NCBI GenBank assembly: GCA_020631735.1 | Contig: CM036179.1 | Coordinates: 22,497,063 to 22,561,062, forward strand | From: Saccharum officinarum | Taxonomy: Eukaryota; Streptophyta; Magnoliopsida; Poales; Poaceae | Direction: 5' to 3' | Length of the DNA stretch: 64,000 nucleotides | Shown here: in pieces, positions 11,506 through 20,639 of the stretch | How positions within the stretch are numbered: position 1 is the stretch's first letter | Layout of the letters: each line of letters opens with the position of its first letter | Notes under the pieces: model-generated | What the model saw: the letters and a program-made list of their open reading frames with translations, nothing else | Database searches by the model: none | Told to the model about the DNA's origin: nothing | Program-made: the position numbers and the translations under genes

Positions 11506-12140
11506 GGAGGATCTGGAAAGCCAGCGGTCAGGGAGGGGAAGGAGAAGTCACAGGGAGAAACTCCCGTAATCAAAGCCACTCAGTTTTCCAATCAATCGGG
11601 TAACTCCCATCATGATGAAAACTTGAGTGGCAAAACCTTCCCCATCCCGTTCGTCCGCTCGCTCGTCGCCTGCCTGCCTACCTCGCCTCGCCTCGCCTCG
11701 CCACGCCCACGCCCGCGCCCACGCCCTTGGCCCGGCCGACTTCAGGGAGGAGCTGGAAAGCCAGCGGTCACGGAGGTGAAGGAGAAGTCATAGGGAGAAA
11801 CTCCCGTAATCAAAGCCAACTCCGTTTTCCAATCAATCGGGTAACTCCCGTCATGATGAAAACATGAGTGGCAAAACCTTCCCCATCCCATCCGTCCGCT
11901 CGCCGCCTACCTGCCTCGCCACGCCCACGGCCTCGGCCCGGCCGGCTTCGAGGAGGAGCTGGAAAGCCAACGGTCAGGGAGGTGAACGAGAAGTCACAGG
12001 GAGAAACTCCCGTAATCAAAGCCAACTCAGTTTTCCAATCAATCGGGTAACTCCCGTCATGATGAAAACTTGAGTGGCAAAACCTTCCCCGTCCTGTCCG
12101 CTCGCTCGCTCCACGGCCTTAGCCTGGCCCGGCCAGCGGC
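11506..12140 (-). repeat. Tandem repeat expansion in the right Copia LTR (3 units)
   Basis: Three successive units start GGAGGAKCTGGAAAGCC at about 11506, 11745 and 11952, with lengths near 240, 206 and 187 bp. Each contains CAATCAATCGGGTAACTCCC and GAGTGGCAAAACCTTCCCC. The left LTR has one unit (about 1373-1563). Units end in CGCC/CTCGCC-rich simple sequence, which may have seeded slippage. Confidence 0.88.
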
Positions 12141-12338
12141 GCGCACGTGTGGCATTCATTTATCCCTATCTCAACTTCTCAATATAGTCGGTCAATATTC
12201 AACCATATAAGTCGAGTCAACGTTCAGTCAATTTCTCATATGGTACTAAACCATTTACCACACATTAATCTAACCTTAGAGTTTATTAGTTTTATTAAAT
12301 ATTAAATGGGCCAAGCCCACAAAATATCTAACATCATC

Positions 12339-12600
12339 CTCTCTTAACTTCTTCTTCTTCCTTCTTAAACACAACTGCATCATTGCACGTCGGAGCTCGT
12401 GTTGGGTCGTGGTCTCGCACCGGGACAAGGCCCTGTCCGCGCCATGGCCAAGATCGAGCTCGCTTGTGGCTTCCCGCACCGAGGCCGAGGCCAAGCTCGC
12501 CCATGCCCGAGCTCGTCTGCACCATTGAGGCCCGCTCGTCCTAACTAGGGCTCCACCCGCTCGTGCTATCATCTTCTCCTCTAAGCGCGGAATAACGGGT
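12339..12600. other. Unassigned sequence right of the Copia target site
   Basis: A pyrimidine-rich stretch (CTTCTTCTTCC) runs into GC-rich sequence. I see no recognisable gene or repeat. Confidence 0.3.
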
Positions 12601-13240
12601 GGAGCAAAGATGAATGACCATGCCAACTGAAGAGAACAAAGCTGCAAGGGAGTAAACTCGTACCTCATATTTGGAGGAGCACCTAGGGACATCTTGGAAG
12701 AATATTTTCTCCGGGACAGTTCCATTCCACCTATCCCTCAACCAAACATCGTGTCCGTGTCCCACCTCATCGACCATAAGTGCTCTACCATCGGCAATCA
12801 TCCATGCTGGCGCGGGCATCATCCGGCTCGCGAGCCAGCACCGCCCTCAGTGGCCATACTCAGGTTAGTTTTGTGCATTAGATTGTTGGTTGGCAGTTCT
12901 TTTCAGCAATCCTGGCCCAGTCTGAAACTCTGAATGTCGATTTCTTTGTCTGAAACTCTGAATGTCTGTTTCGTTTCAGCAGAGAGCCGTGGCGCCATCG
13001 GCAATCCTCCATGCCGGTGCACAGGCATAATCCAGCTCGCGAGCCAGCACGGCCCTCGGTGGCCATACTCAGGTTAGTTTTGCACATTAGATTGTTGGTT
13101 GGTAGTTCTTTTCGGCTATCTCAGCCTAGTCTGAAACTCTGAATGTCTATCTGAAACTCTGAATGTCTGATTGTGAATATCTGATTGTGTGCAATTCTTT
13201 GTTTCGTTTCAGCAGGGAGCCTTGGCGCCCGGGGCTGCTC
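12600..13240 (+). repeat. Tandem exon-intron-like cassettes
   Basis: Two copies of a roughly 200-bp unit lie head to tail. Each has an exon-like GC-rich part (CATCGGCAATC...CTCGCGAGCCAGCA...GGCCATACTCAG) followed by an intron-like part starting GTTAGTTTTG, carrying repeated TCTGAAACTCTGAATGTC and ending TTTCGTTTCAGCAG. Exon parts are about 12779-12863 and 12981-13071; intron parts about 12864-12979 and 13072-13212. The exon copies encode similar peptides (IIRLASQHRPQWPYSG and IIQLASQHGPRWPYSG) but in different frames. I do not recognise the protein. Confidence 0.5.
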
Positions 13241-13671
13241 CGTTGCTGTGCGTCATCGATGCGCATGGAGATAGACGCGGTCGTGCGCCTGCACGGGATC
13301 TGCTCTGCCATCGATGCATGGGGGATGGACACGGCTGTGCGCCCGCGTGGGATGGAGCCACTGTCGACTCGCAGTCGGGTGTGCAACCCCCGTCGGGGCC
13401 CCACGACTTCAATCGGGGATGGGGGCGGGAGAAAGACGTCCCCGAGACGGGGATCGGGGACGGGGAGCGGGGAGAATCCGAGGCATCGGGGACGGGGACG
13501 GGGTGCCATCCCCGCTGGGATGTCCCAGTTGCCATCTTGACCGCAAGGCCGCGGACGGTCTGCATCTCTACTTCCCTCCTCTCTCTCTTTGTCTCTCCCT
13601 TCTAGGAAGAACTTCTTGTTTTCCCTAAGATGTACCCGCTAGATCTATGACTCAGTGATCTTGTTATTTCA
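13241..13671. other. GGGGAYSGGG-rich stretch of unknown nature
   Basis: Repeated short blocks such as GGGGATCGGGGACGGGGA and their complements (ATCCCCGC) give open frames on both strands. This looks like low-complexity or subterminal TE sequence, not a gene. No termini were found. Confidence 0.35.
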
Positions 13672-13993
13672 ACACCAACTTCACGCAGATGTGGGGAGAA
13701 CTTCTTAGGTAGGACGACAAGATCAAGCTTTTGAAGATTGTCAACCGTGTGGATTCCTGGATCAGCAAGAAGAGAACCATCAAGACAACTTTTCTGATAT
13801 ATAGTTACTCTTTAAGGAGTGTCGTTTGTATGGATCTTGGATGTTGGGCGTTTTGTCTTTCTGCGTTTAGGCTCTACGGGTAGGCCTGTTCTTTTGCGTT
13901 GAGTGCTGTGAGCGTCAGTTGGCATCCCCAGCTTGTAAACACTGTTATTTGCTTTCTTAATAGCAGAGTGGATCTCTTTTCCAAAAAAAAAAA
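13672..13993 (+). mobile_element. LINE 3' end (part of the F-box segmental duplication)
   Basis: This matches 52262-52575, the 3' end of the larger L1-like LINE: the end of ORF2 (MWGELL, then KLLKIVNRVDSW), a 3' UTR with TCTTTCTGCGTTTAGGC, and an A tract. It has point changes and a small indel. It marks the left boundary of the block shared with 52258 onwards. Confidence 0.85.
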
Positions 13994-14171
13994 CTTGGAG
14001 ATGCTTTAAGCAGGTAACCCTAGCAGCTTGTGTTATGCGTTCAGTAGAAGCATTGCCAAGCCTTTGCTCTGAAATTTGGAATCCTTTTACCATGGGAGAT
14101 AAGCAAATGCGATGGATGCATGCAGATGCAGTATAGGTACAGCACGAACAAAGTTGTCACGGCCTCACGAG

Positions 14172-14338
14172 CGGCAGTGGCGGATCTAGGCATAAGCTAT
14201 ATATGGGGTCATCTAGCCCATAGCTTTTGCCAAAATACGTTTAGCCCTCTTCATAAATTTTGACATTATTATTGTATTAATTCATTTAAAATTAACAAGT
14301 CTAGTCTTATAGGTTTTGAATCCTAGATCCGCCAGTGG
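14172..14338. mobile_element. MITE with GGCGGATCTAGG ends (copy A)
   Basis: The left end CAGTGGCGGATCTAGG and right end CCTAGATCCGCCAGTG are inverted repeats around about 135 bp of AT-rich DNA. An orthologous copy is at 52752-52914, so it predates the segmental duplication. I do not assign a superfamily. Confidence 0.75.
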
Positions 14339-14752
14339 GACGACAACAAGTAGCCTGCTGTTTGGAAAAAAAACTGATAATGTGTTTGCTGCTTTTGTGC
14401 CGTGTTTTCCATCGCGAGGTTGTTTTGATAGTATCTTGGGGGATATACGATAATATGTTTCGACAAAAGAAACATTATAAATCCAAAAAAAAATCACAAG
14501 ATGCATTGTAATATAACAAAACAATGTGAGAAGACCTATAACAACATTATAAAATAAGAGTTTATTTTTCATTTAAAAAAAATTGATTCAGTTACCATCT
14601 AATAAATATCCAAACAAGCTGAAGCTACTACATGCATCATGAATTTATCTCCATCCACAAATTCTAGTTAGATAACAAAAAAAAAGAATATGAGTCTCTT
14701 CACACTAAAGGTTCTTATAAAAGATGAAATAAAGTCGCATTCCTATAGATCC
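14339..14752. other. AT-rich 3' flank of the F-box gene
   Basis: This non-coding sequence matches 52915-53350 and 53577-53719 in the second block. It probably includes the F-box 3' UTR. I see no further structure. Confidence 0.5.
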
Positions 14753-16192
14753 CTAGATGTTCGGGTGTATTGGGCCATTGTTGTCACGCTGATGAAGGCA
14801 GAACATCCGCAAGACCATAAGAGTGACATCGTCTCCGCGCCGGTGCCTAGCAACAGTCCGGATGCTGTGCTTCATCTTCAGCTTGCCCACATCATCACCG
14901 GCCCCAGGACGGCGGCAGACGGGGGTGACCCATTCCTCGTGTATGGCGATGTTGAGGAGCAGTCTCGACTCGCACGTCAGGGTGTCTATGAAGTCGTTCG
15001 TGGAGAACGCCCTGTGAACACGGTTGCTCTCAGGGTCGTAGGCGTACACCTCGTGGCGACTCGTGGCGAGAAGGATCTCTCCTACACGCGAGGAGCCGAG
15101 CGGGAGCATGCGGAACCCAGCGCGCAAGGCGTCCGTCATCGCCAAGCTGATGCGGCAGCGCAACGACCACGGCGACGACGTCGAGCCTGCAGCTGCAGCC
15201 GTCAAAGTCCAGAGATCATACTGCCCCATGGCGAAGCGGGTGTCTACCACGGCGCACAGAGAGCCGTCGAGGTCGGCGAGATGGAAGGCGTAGCGCGCCC
15301 GTTCTTCCGGCGGGTGTATCCACCCGAACTGCTCGGTGTCCACGGAGAGCGACAGGATGGTGGGCTCCGGCATTCCGTACACGTTGCCTTCCGGGTCATC
15401 AAAGTTTAGCCGAGTGTTCATGTGCCAGTACATGTGCCAGTAGAAATACCTGTCCACAAACACCGGGGGGAGGCTACAGAGACCCTTGGGCGCGTGCGGC
15501 GGCACTTGTCCAGCGCAGGGGCGCCATCCGCCGGACCTCAGGCCATACACCTCGCAGCGCGGCTGCTTATTCCAGTCCTCGAAGAGCCTGACCACCTTGT
15601 GCTCGTTGGACGCCGGGTCGAAGCCGAGCCCGGTGCTCGAGAGCACGTAGGGACCATGAGGGATCACTTTCCTAGCCCATGGGCAAGGGGGCAGGGAGAC
15701 GTGCTCTCCCGTGGAGAGGTTGCAGATGTGGTAGGCAGACACGCTGGGCTGGAAGAGGAGGGTGAGCCCGCGGCAGGGCTTGGTGCCGGACATGACCAGA
15801 TCATCGGCGCGCATGTCGCCCACGTTCACGAGCTCGCGGGCCGACGAGCCGCTCTGCTGTGCGGTTGACGTGAGCCTGGAGGAGTAGAAGGACGTGGTGG
15901 TGGAGGTAGAGCCTGCGGTGGTGGGCGCGAAGAAAACGATCTCCAGCGGCGGCTGGGCAGCGGCTCTGACGGCTTGGTGCGCCCGGACGAAGTGATCGGA
16001 GGTGAGCACGGCGCGCCACTCTCGGCAAACCGCCCGGAAGCGAAGGATCGCAGCGGCCGGGACGCGCGTCAGGATCTGTTCGAGGATCACTTCGTTGGGT
16101 AGAAACGGCGGCACCACCACCGCCTCTTGGACGTGCCGAGATCTTTTGGCCGGTCGTGGCGGCGCCGGCGCCAGTCCGGAATATTCCGGCAT
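14753..16192 (-). CDS. F-box protein (intact copy), 479 aa
   Basis: F-box proteins recruit substrates to SCF (SKP1-cullin-F-box) ubiquitin ligases. Residues 29-70 (PFLPNEVILEQILTRVPAAA, then RFRAVCREWRAVL) form a good F-box with the LP start, hydrophobic core and the C-REW segment. Residues about 95-400 look like the F-box-associated region of grass families: RGLTLLFQ, VCNLSTGEHVSLP-type, GLGFDPASNEHKVVRLFEDW, and LSLSVDTEQFGWI. I chose the ATG at 16190-16192, not the upstream one giving 513 aa, because the duplicate at 60873 also starts there with MPE and only non-conserved residues precede it. The single exon ends in TAG. Compared with the duplicate it carries a 4-residue micro-duplication (YWHM). 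Its substrate is unknown. Confidence 0.9.
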   Translation of the reverse strand: MPEYSGLAPAPPRPAKRSRHVQEAVVVPPFLPNEVILEQILTRVPAAAILRFRAVCREWRAVLTSDHFVRAHQAVRAAAQPPLEIVFFAPTTAGSTSTTTSFYSSRLTSTAQQSGSSARELVNVGDMRADDLVMSGTKPCRGLTLLFQPSVSAYHICNLSTGEHVSLPPCPWARKVIPHGPYVLSSTGLGFDPASNEHKVVRLFEDWNKQPRCEVYGLRSGGWRPCAGQVPPHAPKGLCSLPPVFVDRYFYWHMYWHMNTRLNFDDPEGNVYGMPEPTILSLSVDTEQFGWIHPPEERARYAFHLADLDGSLCAVVDTRFAMGQYDLWTLTAAAAGSTSSPWSLRCRISLAMTDALRAGFRMLPLGSSRVGEILLATSRHEVYAYDPESNRVHRAFSTNDFIDTLTCESRLLLNIAIHEEWVTPVCRRPGAGDDVGKLKMKHSIRTVARHRRGDDVTLMVLRMFCLHQRDNNGPIHPNI

Positions 16193-16302
16193 GGTGGTGG
16201 ATCGATCGTATTCAATTGCTTGTGTGAACTCGATTTTGTAGATCAACCGAACTAGAAAAGTTGGATTCACAACTAATCTGTGCTGGTTGCGCACTTGATT
16301 GA

Positions 16303-16310
16303 CTATATAG
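16303..16310 (-). promoter_or_regulatory. Possible TATA box of the F-box gene
   Basis: CTATATAG lies about 110 bp upstream of the chosen ATG. The duplicate block has TATATATA at a similar distance from its ATG. A second TATA-like run occurs near 16340-16350. Confidence 0.45.
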
Positions 16311-16540
16311 AACTTCAGGTTGCGGACTTGATTATTATATTATTATATATAGACCTTCATGCCACCCGGAAACCGCAAAGGATTCGACGCTAACATCCAT
16401 ACCGAGACGGCTTCCATCGTAATCAAGCAACCAAACATGGATCGGTTTTTTAATCGGAAGCTGTGCTGCTCATCCTTTTTTGTAAGTGGATTAGTCTCTT
16501 GTTTTTTATGCGATCATCCATGCTGTAATAATTCTTAGGG
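16311..16540. other. Upstream flank of the F-box gene
   Basis: The part around GAGACGGCTTCCATCGT is shared with the second block (near 61100), so the duplication reaches at least about 16450. No other feature is seen. Confidence 0.5.
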
Positions 16541-16541
16541 T

Positions 16542-17064
16542 GTGAGTATCTCTAAAAGTTTGTCATTTTTCATAAATCTTGGTGTTTGCCAACTTTCAAA
16601 ATAATATATGGAAGAAAAAAAGAGCTCATCTCTAAGAGTTTAGCATAATTTTGCAAAGTGAACACGTGACTTTTCTCTAATTAACTAAGCCCATATATGT
16701 GAATTTATGTGTCTAGGTATTTTGCATTGGTGCCCAGCAAAGAGTTTCACTCTCCAATTTTTACCCTTCTTCTTTCCGACGGCAGAGCATGGACGAGGAC
16801 GCCGAGGAGGAGCCGGTTCCTAGCGAGGACGCGGCCGGTGGCGGCGGGGAAGGGGCGCGTAGGGCATCCCAACCCTAGCCGGCGGCAGCGGGGAAGGAGA
16901 CTTGATGCGCGCTCGTGACCTGCGCGCATATATGCGCGCTTGGGAGAGAAATTTGTGAACTTGGGAAAGATGGAGAGGGGGGATGCCAAACTATTGAAGA
17001 GGGTTTTTTCTCATTTTGCTAAAAAATTAAGGACGTGAAAGCCGGGTGGCAAACTGTTGGAGAT
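16542..17064. mobile_element. MITE-like element with GAGCATCTCCAACAG-type ends
   Basis: The left end GAGTATCTCTAAAAGTTTG and right end CAAACTGTTGGAGATGCTC are imperfect inverted repeats around about 480 bp. The GC-rich core at 16780-16915 is unusual for a MITE and may be captured sequence. This terminal motif is widespread in grass genomes; I do not assign the superfamily. Confidence 0.6.
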
Positions 17065-17280
17065 GCTCTAAGGCTCAAAAAGTTTTCGGGGTACATGTCT
17101 AACTATAGCAATTAGTGTCCAATCATAAACTAATTAGGCTTAAAAGATTCGTCTCGTAAAATATATGCAAACTGTACAATTAGTTATTTAATGTTTCATG
17201 CATGTGTCCAAACATTCGATAGGATGACATGAAAAGTTTTTAAGGTGAAAACTAAATAGGTTAAGTTTGGAAACAGAGAT
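17065..17280. mobile_element. Degenerate grass MITE (GATTCGTCTCG core)
   Basis: The core order CCAATCATAAACTAATTAGG, GATTCGTCTCG, GCAAACTGTACAATTAGTT and CATGCATGTGTCCAAAC matches a very common grass MITE. The ends are degraded and no clear TSD was found. Confidence 0.65.
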
Positions 17281-18984
17281 GAGATCTTCCCTGCGATTTT
17301 CCGAGCCGAGAAACCCGCAGGCCGATCTCTCAGGAGTCAGGACAACCTCCTAGATTTGGAAGCCACGGAGACGTGGAATGCAGCCCCCTTCCCCGCGTTT
17401 TTCAAGGGCGAGCAATCACCCGAGAGTCCGAGAGCGCTTCCCCTGCCTCTCCTCTCGCAAGCTCCAAGCTTCCTAGGGCTTGACGTCTCAAAAAAAGAAA
17501 TGCCAGGGCTTAGTTCGGCTATTTAGGAATGAGTCCCTAGAACGATTCTTAGTTAGAATGGTTCACTAATTTGTATAATGTTGATAAACAGAAATACCAT
17601 GTATAGTGTCTATGTCAATAATACCATAATGATGGAATGAAAAGTGACATATATTATTTACTAGCAAAAATGCCCGTGCGTTACAACGGGACGAATGGTT
17701 TATCGTATGATTCTCGAACATCACTATCTATGTTTGCCCAATTTATTAATTGTCCTTAATACCTTAAGTGAATCGAATAAATTTTAAGACACGCCGCCCT
17801 CGGATTACATGTTTCGTTGGTGGCGATGCACGGAAAAGAGAGGTGAGTCTGTCCACTCAAATTATGGAAACCGCACATATTGTCCAGCTGCTGAACAATT
17901 CCTTCACAATTAGGAGAACAAATGTTTCAAGCTTGTGTGGTTATTTGTTTCCTATAAATCAAAGGTTTTTTTGCCCGTCCATCTGAGAGACCAAAGAGTT
18001 ATGTGCAGCGCCTATATATGTACTCATGCGTACAACGTGAGCTGCCCATGGTATACGTATGGCTATTATTTCGTGAACACGGATTATATTGAGCCTACAA
18101 GATAGTCTGGGCAGCGCGGCACAACTCGGCAACCGGTCCGGAACATTTTAGAGGCCTGGCCTTTGGTGTAAACGGCTGGCAGATACTTGACTACCAAGCA
18201 GCGTATGTCTATCAACCACAAGCCGTTAACCAAATATATACGTACATATTTTGGGTTCCTTCATGTTATGCAATGGAACTCCATCTTGCTGGGTCCATGG
18301 CCGGACTGCATGAGATCGGAGGAGAGCCAATTGTGTTCGGTCCTAGATGGAGCAATCACCACGTACGTCAGGCCAGAAAACATCTCAGCTAATTGACAAG
18401 TTGAGTTCATTTTTTATTAGAAAAAACATGAGTTTTCTAGAAGCGTTATCACATGGGATAATTGTTGCGGAACTGGCTGGCTCCGGATATCTCTCGGGGC
18501 TTAACAATTTTAGGCATTTAATTTCTTTTGTGTGCATCATGAAATTGTACTTTACGCTTATTGCATTTGCTGTTGAATCAGAGAGTCAAAAACACAATTC
18601 TTTTAGAAGCAAACAAACATTATTAAAAAAAACTCGGAGTGCAGGGGATAGCATATATGTGCCCAAGCATTGCGCTTAAGGCAGATGACTTCTCACTTGT
18701 AATAGATTCATCCGGAATGAAAGTAAGAGAGTTTTTTATCCTATTGCAATGCACATACTTATTTGCTAATTATAATAATTTATATTAAATTTACTCTTTT
18801 TTCTCTGAAAAAATCACCCCATGCACCCTCCTATTTTATTATCCCGTAGCGAGACATCCCGAACCCATACAAGGTCGTTGGCCTTTTGTTCTTGTTCTTG
18901 GGGTTCTATTCAGAATTTGGTCAACACATATTAGCATATACGGAAGCTAATTTTTATAGACAAACCAGCCTTAACCTTTTATTT
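17281..18984. other. Intergenic stretch without recognised gene
   Basis: 17300-17500 is GC-richer and pyrimidine-rich and could be a gene 5' fragment. At 17660-17700 lies CTAGCAAAAATGCCCGTGCG, a motif seen again near 21396 and probably a repeat terminus. The rest shows no coding, RNA gene or clear repeat boundary. Confidence 0.35.
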
Positions 18985-19024
18985 TTCTTTTTTGGCCATC
19001 ACTAGCACGTCTGGGACGAGGAAG

Positions 19025-20365
19025 TATATATGTCCAACGGGCTGGCCCGGCCCGGCACGGCACGACAACGGGCCGGCACGGCCCGGTACCTGTCGTGCCT
19101 TAACGGGCCACCGGGCCGCTCGTGCCGTGCCTGCCCATGTTTCGTGCCTGGCCTTCGGCCCAGGCACGGGCCCACGGGCCATTTTTCGTGCCGGGCCGGC
19201 CCGATGAGCACGGCAAAATGCACGTGCCGTGCCAGCCCGTGGCCCGTAACAGCTACAACACCTTACCAAACTCAGCTGAGTTCATAGATTTCAAATTTCA
19301 CATTAATAGTTTGAAATTCACATCACATTCACATCACATTCACATCACAACTTCACATTTCAGATTTCAGATCACCGAACATCGCCGGCATCGACACCGA
19401 ACAAAGCGGCAGCATCCTGACGGAGGTCGTCGTCGTCCTCCACCTCCTCCAGCTCGTCCTCGAAGGGGCCATCATTGCCGGTGGTGGGATCCGACACGGC
19501 ATCCCCAACCGCGGACGGCTGGCTCTGACCACGTCGTCCTCGTCCACCACCGTTCCTCAACGGCAAGCGCGGTCGCCTGGCCATGTCTATGCCAGAGGAG
19601 GTCGACTCAGCATCAGGCGCCGACCTGCAAAAGTCCAAAACGAAACAAAAACGTCAGAAACAGCAGATCAGAGGAGTGACTGGATAGTTCTAGGGTTAGG
19701 GTTAGGGTTCTTCGACTTACCTACCGGAGCCCGGTGATGGAGATGACGATGGTCAAGGTGAGGAGGACAGACAGAGACACCGATTAGAGCGGACCAACGA
19801 CGGCGAGCGGCGGAGGAGTGACTGGACAGTGGCACAACTCACATCACAGTAGAGGGAAGAAGGGAAGGGAGGACCGGAGGAGACAGGGCGAGATGGGGAG
19901 TTGCGAGATGTGGATCGAGATCACCGGAGTCGGAGACGATGGTCCACGGCGATGAGAGAAGGGCGACGGGCGACGGCGGCGCGAGCACGAGACGACGAGA
20001 GCTGAGAGCGAGAGCGACTGCGCGCGCGGTGGAGGGGATTAGGTTTAGGGTTTGGGTGCACAGGCTTTGGCGGTTTATATATGCGGGCGGCGTGGGGCGC
20101 GGCCGCGCGGGCTGGGATGGTGGGCTGGGCCGCTTTGGCGGTTTGGCCTGGCCTCCCTAGCCACCGGGCCGGCCACCGGGCCTCTTATTTTTGCCGTGCC
20201 GGGCCGTGCCGGCCCACGTGCCGGGGGGTCAGCCCAGGCACGGCCTGGTGCCCCGTGCCGGGCCAGCCCGGGCCCGTTGGCCACCGGGCCGGGCCGTGCT
20301 CGTGCCGGGCCAAAACGCCGGGTTTCGGGCCGGGCCAACGGGCTCGGGCTGCATGGCCATATATA
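19025..20365. mobile_element. Non-autonomous hAT-type element with GC-rich subterminal arrays
   Basis: The element is 1341 bp, flanked by the 8-bp repeat CGAGGAAG (19017-19024 and 20366-20373). Its ends are TATATATGTCC and the inverse GGCCATATATA. An 8-bp TSD is the hAT signature. Both ends carry about 200 bp of CCGGGCC, GGGCCGG and GCACGG blocks in inverted orientation, as hAT transposase-binding subterminal repeats often are. A paralogous empty site at 20645-20720 (GTCTGGCAAAAAGAAGG... in place of the insert) supports the boundaries. There is no full transposase. Confidence 0.78.
19372..19638 (-). other. Internal open frame of the hAT element (88 codons)
   Basis: This open frame encodes a basic-then-acidic peptide (MARRPRLPLRNGG... 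and EDELEEVEDDDDLRQDAAAL). Telo-box-like AGGGTTAGGGTT lies on its right at 19692-19710, where a promoter or 5' UTR would be for a minus-strand gene. It could be exon 1 of an internally deleted transposase or a captured host exon. I recognise no domain. Confidence 0.3.
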
Positions 20366-20480
20366 CGAGGAAGTCATGTTCTGCTACTTGATTGTACACA
20401 GATATGTATGATCCGGACTCCAAAATCTACTGCGTGTCAAACAGAACGTCTGGCAAAAAGAAGGCAAGTTCGGATCATAC

Positions 20481-20571
20481 ATGACATAAGATTGGAGACT
20501 GAGACAGTTGACTTGGCAAATTCTAATCTATAATGCCAAGTCAACTGTCTCAGTCTCCAATCCTATGTCAT
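20481..20571. repeat. 38-bp near-perfect hairpin
   Basis: The arms 20481-20518 and 20534-20571 are complementary over 38 bp with one mismatch, around a 15-base loop. Each arm contains GAGACTGAGACAGTTGACTT or its complement. A partial third copy of the outer part (CAATCCTATGTCATAT) follows near 20612. If transcribed it would form a long double-stranded stem. Confidence 0.92.
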
Positions 20572-20639
20572 ATTGTGATAGTCTTTCAGACTTTGACCCC
20601 CAACTTTTAGACAATCCTATGTCATATAGATTAGAATTT

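Larger units (their letters stand above)
742..12333 (-). mobile_element. Nested, decayed Ty1/Copia LTR retrotransposon
   Basis: The element lies on the minus strand. In plus orientation both LTRs begin TGTTAGAATAATAGG and end AAAATATCTAACA. The 5-bp repeat TCATC flanks it at 737-741 and 12334-12338, so both outer ends are exact. Reading leftwards from the right LTR the order is gag, zinc knuckle, protease, integrase, reverse transcriptase and RNase H, which is the Copia order with integrase before RT. Stops and frameshifts occur throughout. Removing the two younger insertions leaves LTRs of about 1.0 and 1.5 kb; the difference is a tandem-repeat expansion in the right LTR. The protein resembles Tork-lineage Copia, but the lineage is a judgement from motifs only. 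Confidence 0.93.
6910..12333 (-). repeat. 5' LTR of the Copia element (right copy, interrupted)
   Basis: This is the right terminal repeat, the 5' LTR in element orientation. It is split by a solo LTR at 7197-11155. Without that insert and one TSD copy it is about 1.46 kb, longer than the left LTR because a roughly 200-bp unit is present three times (11506-12140). It ends at the outer TSD TCATC. Confidence 0.9.

Noticed and set aside
13241..13671. Protein-coding gene in the GGGGAYSGGG-rich stretch
   Set aside because: Frames are open on both strands only because of low-complexity sequence; no recognised motif or start context.
14690..15868. Long plus-strand open frames (239 and 148 codons) opposite the F-box gene
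   Set aside because: They are antisense shadows of a GC-rich coding region; the minus-strand frame has the F-box motifs and a conserved duplicate.
19692..19710. Telomere-like AGGGTTAGGGTTAGGGTT
   Set aside because: Only about three units, and TTAGGG rather than the plant TTTAGGG. Such telo-box-like runs are common near plant gene starts.
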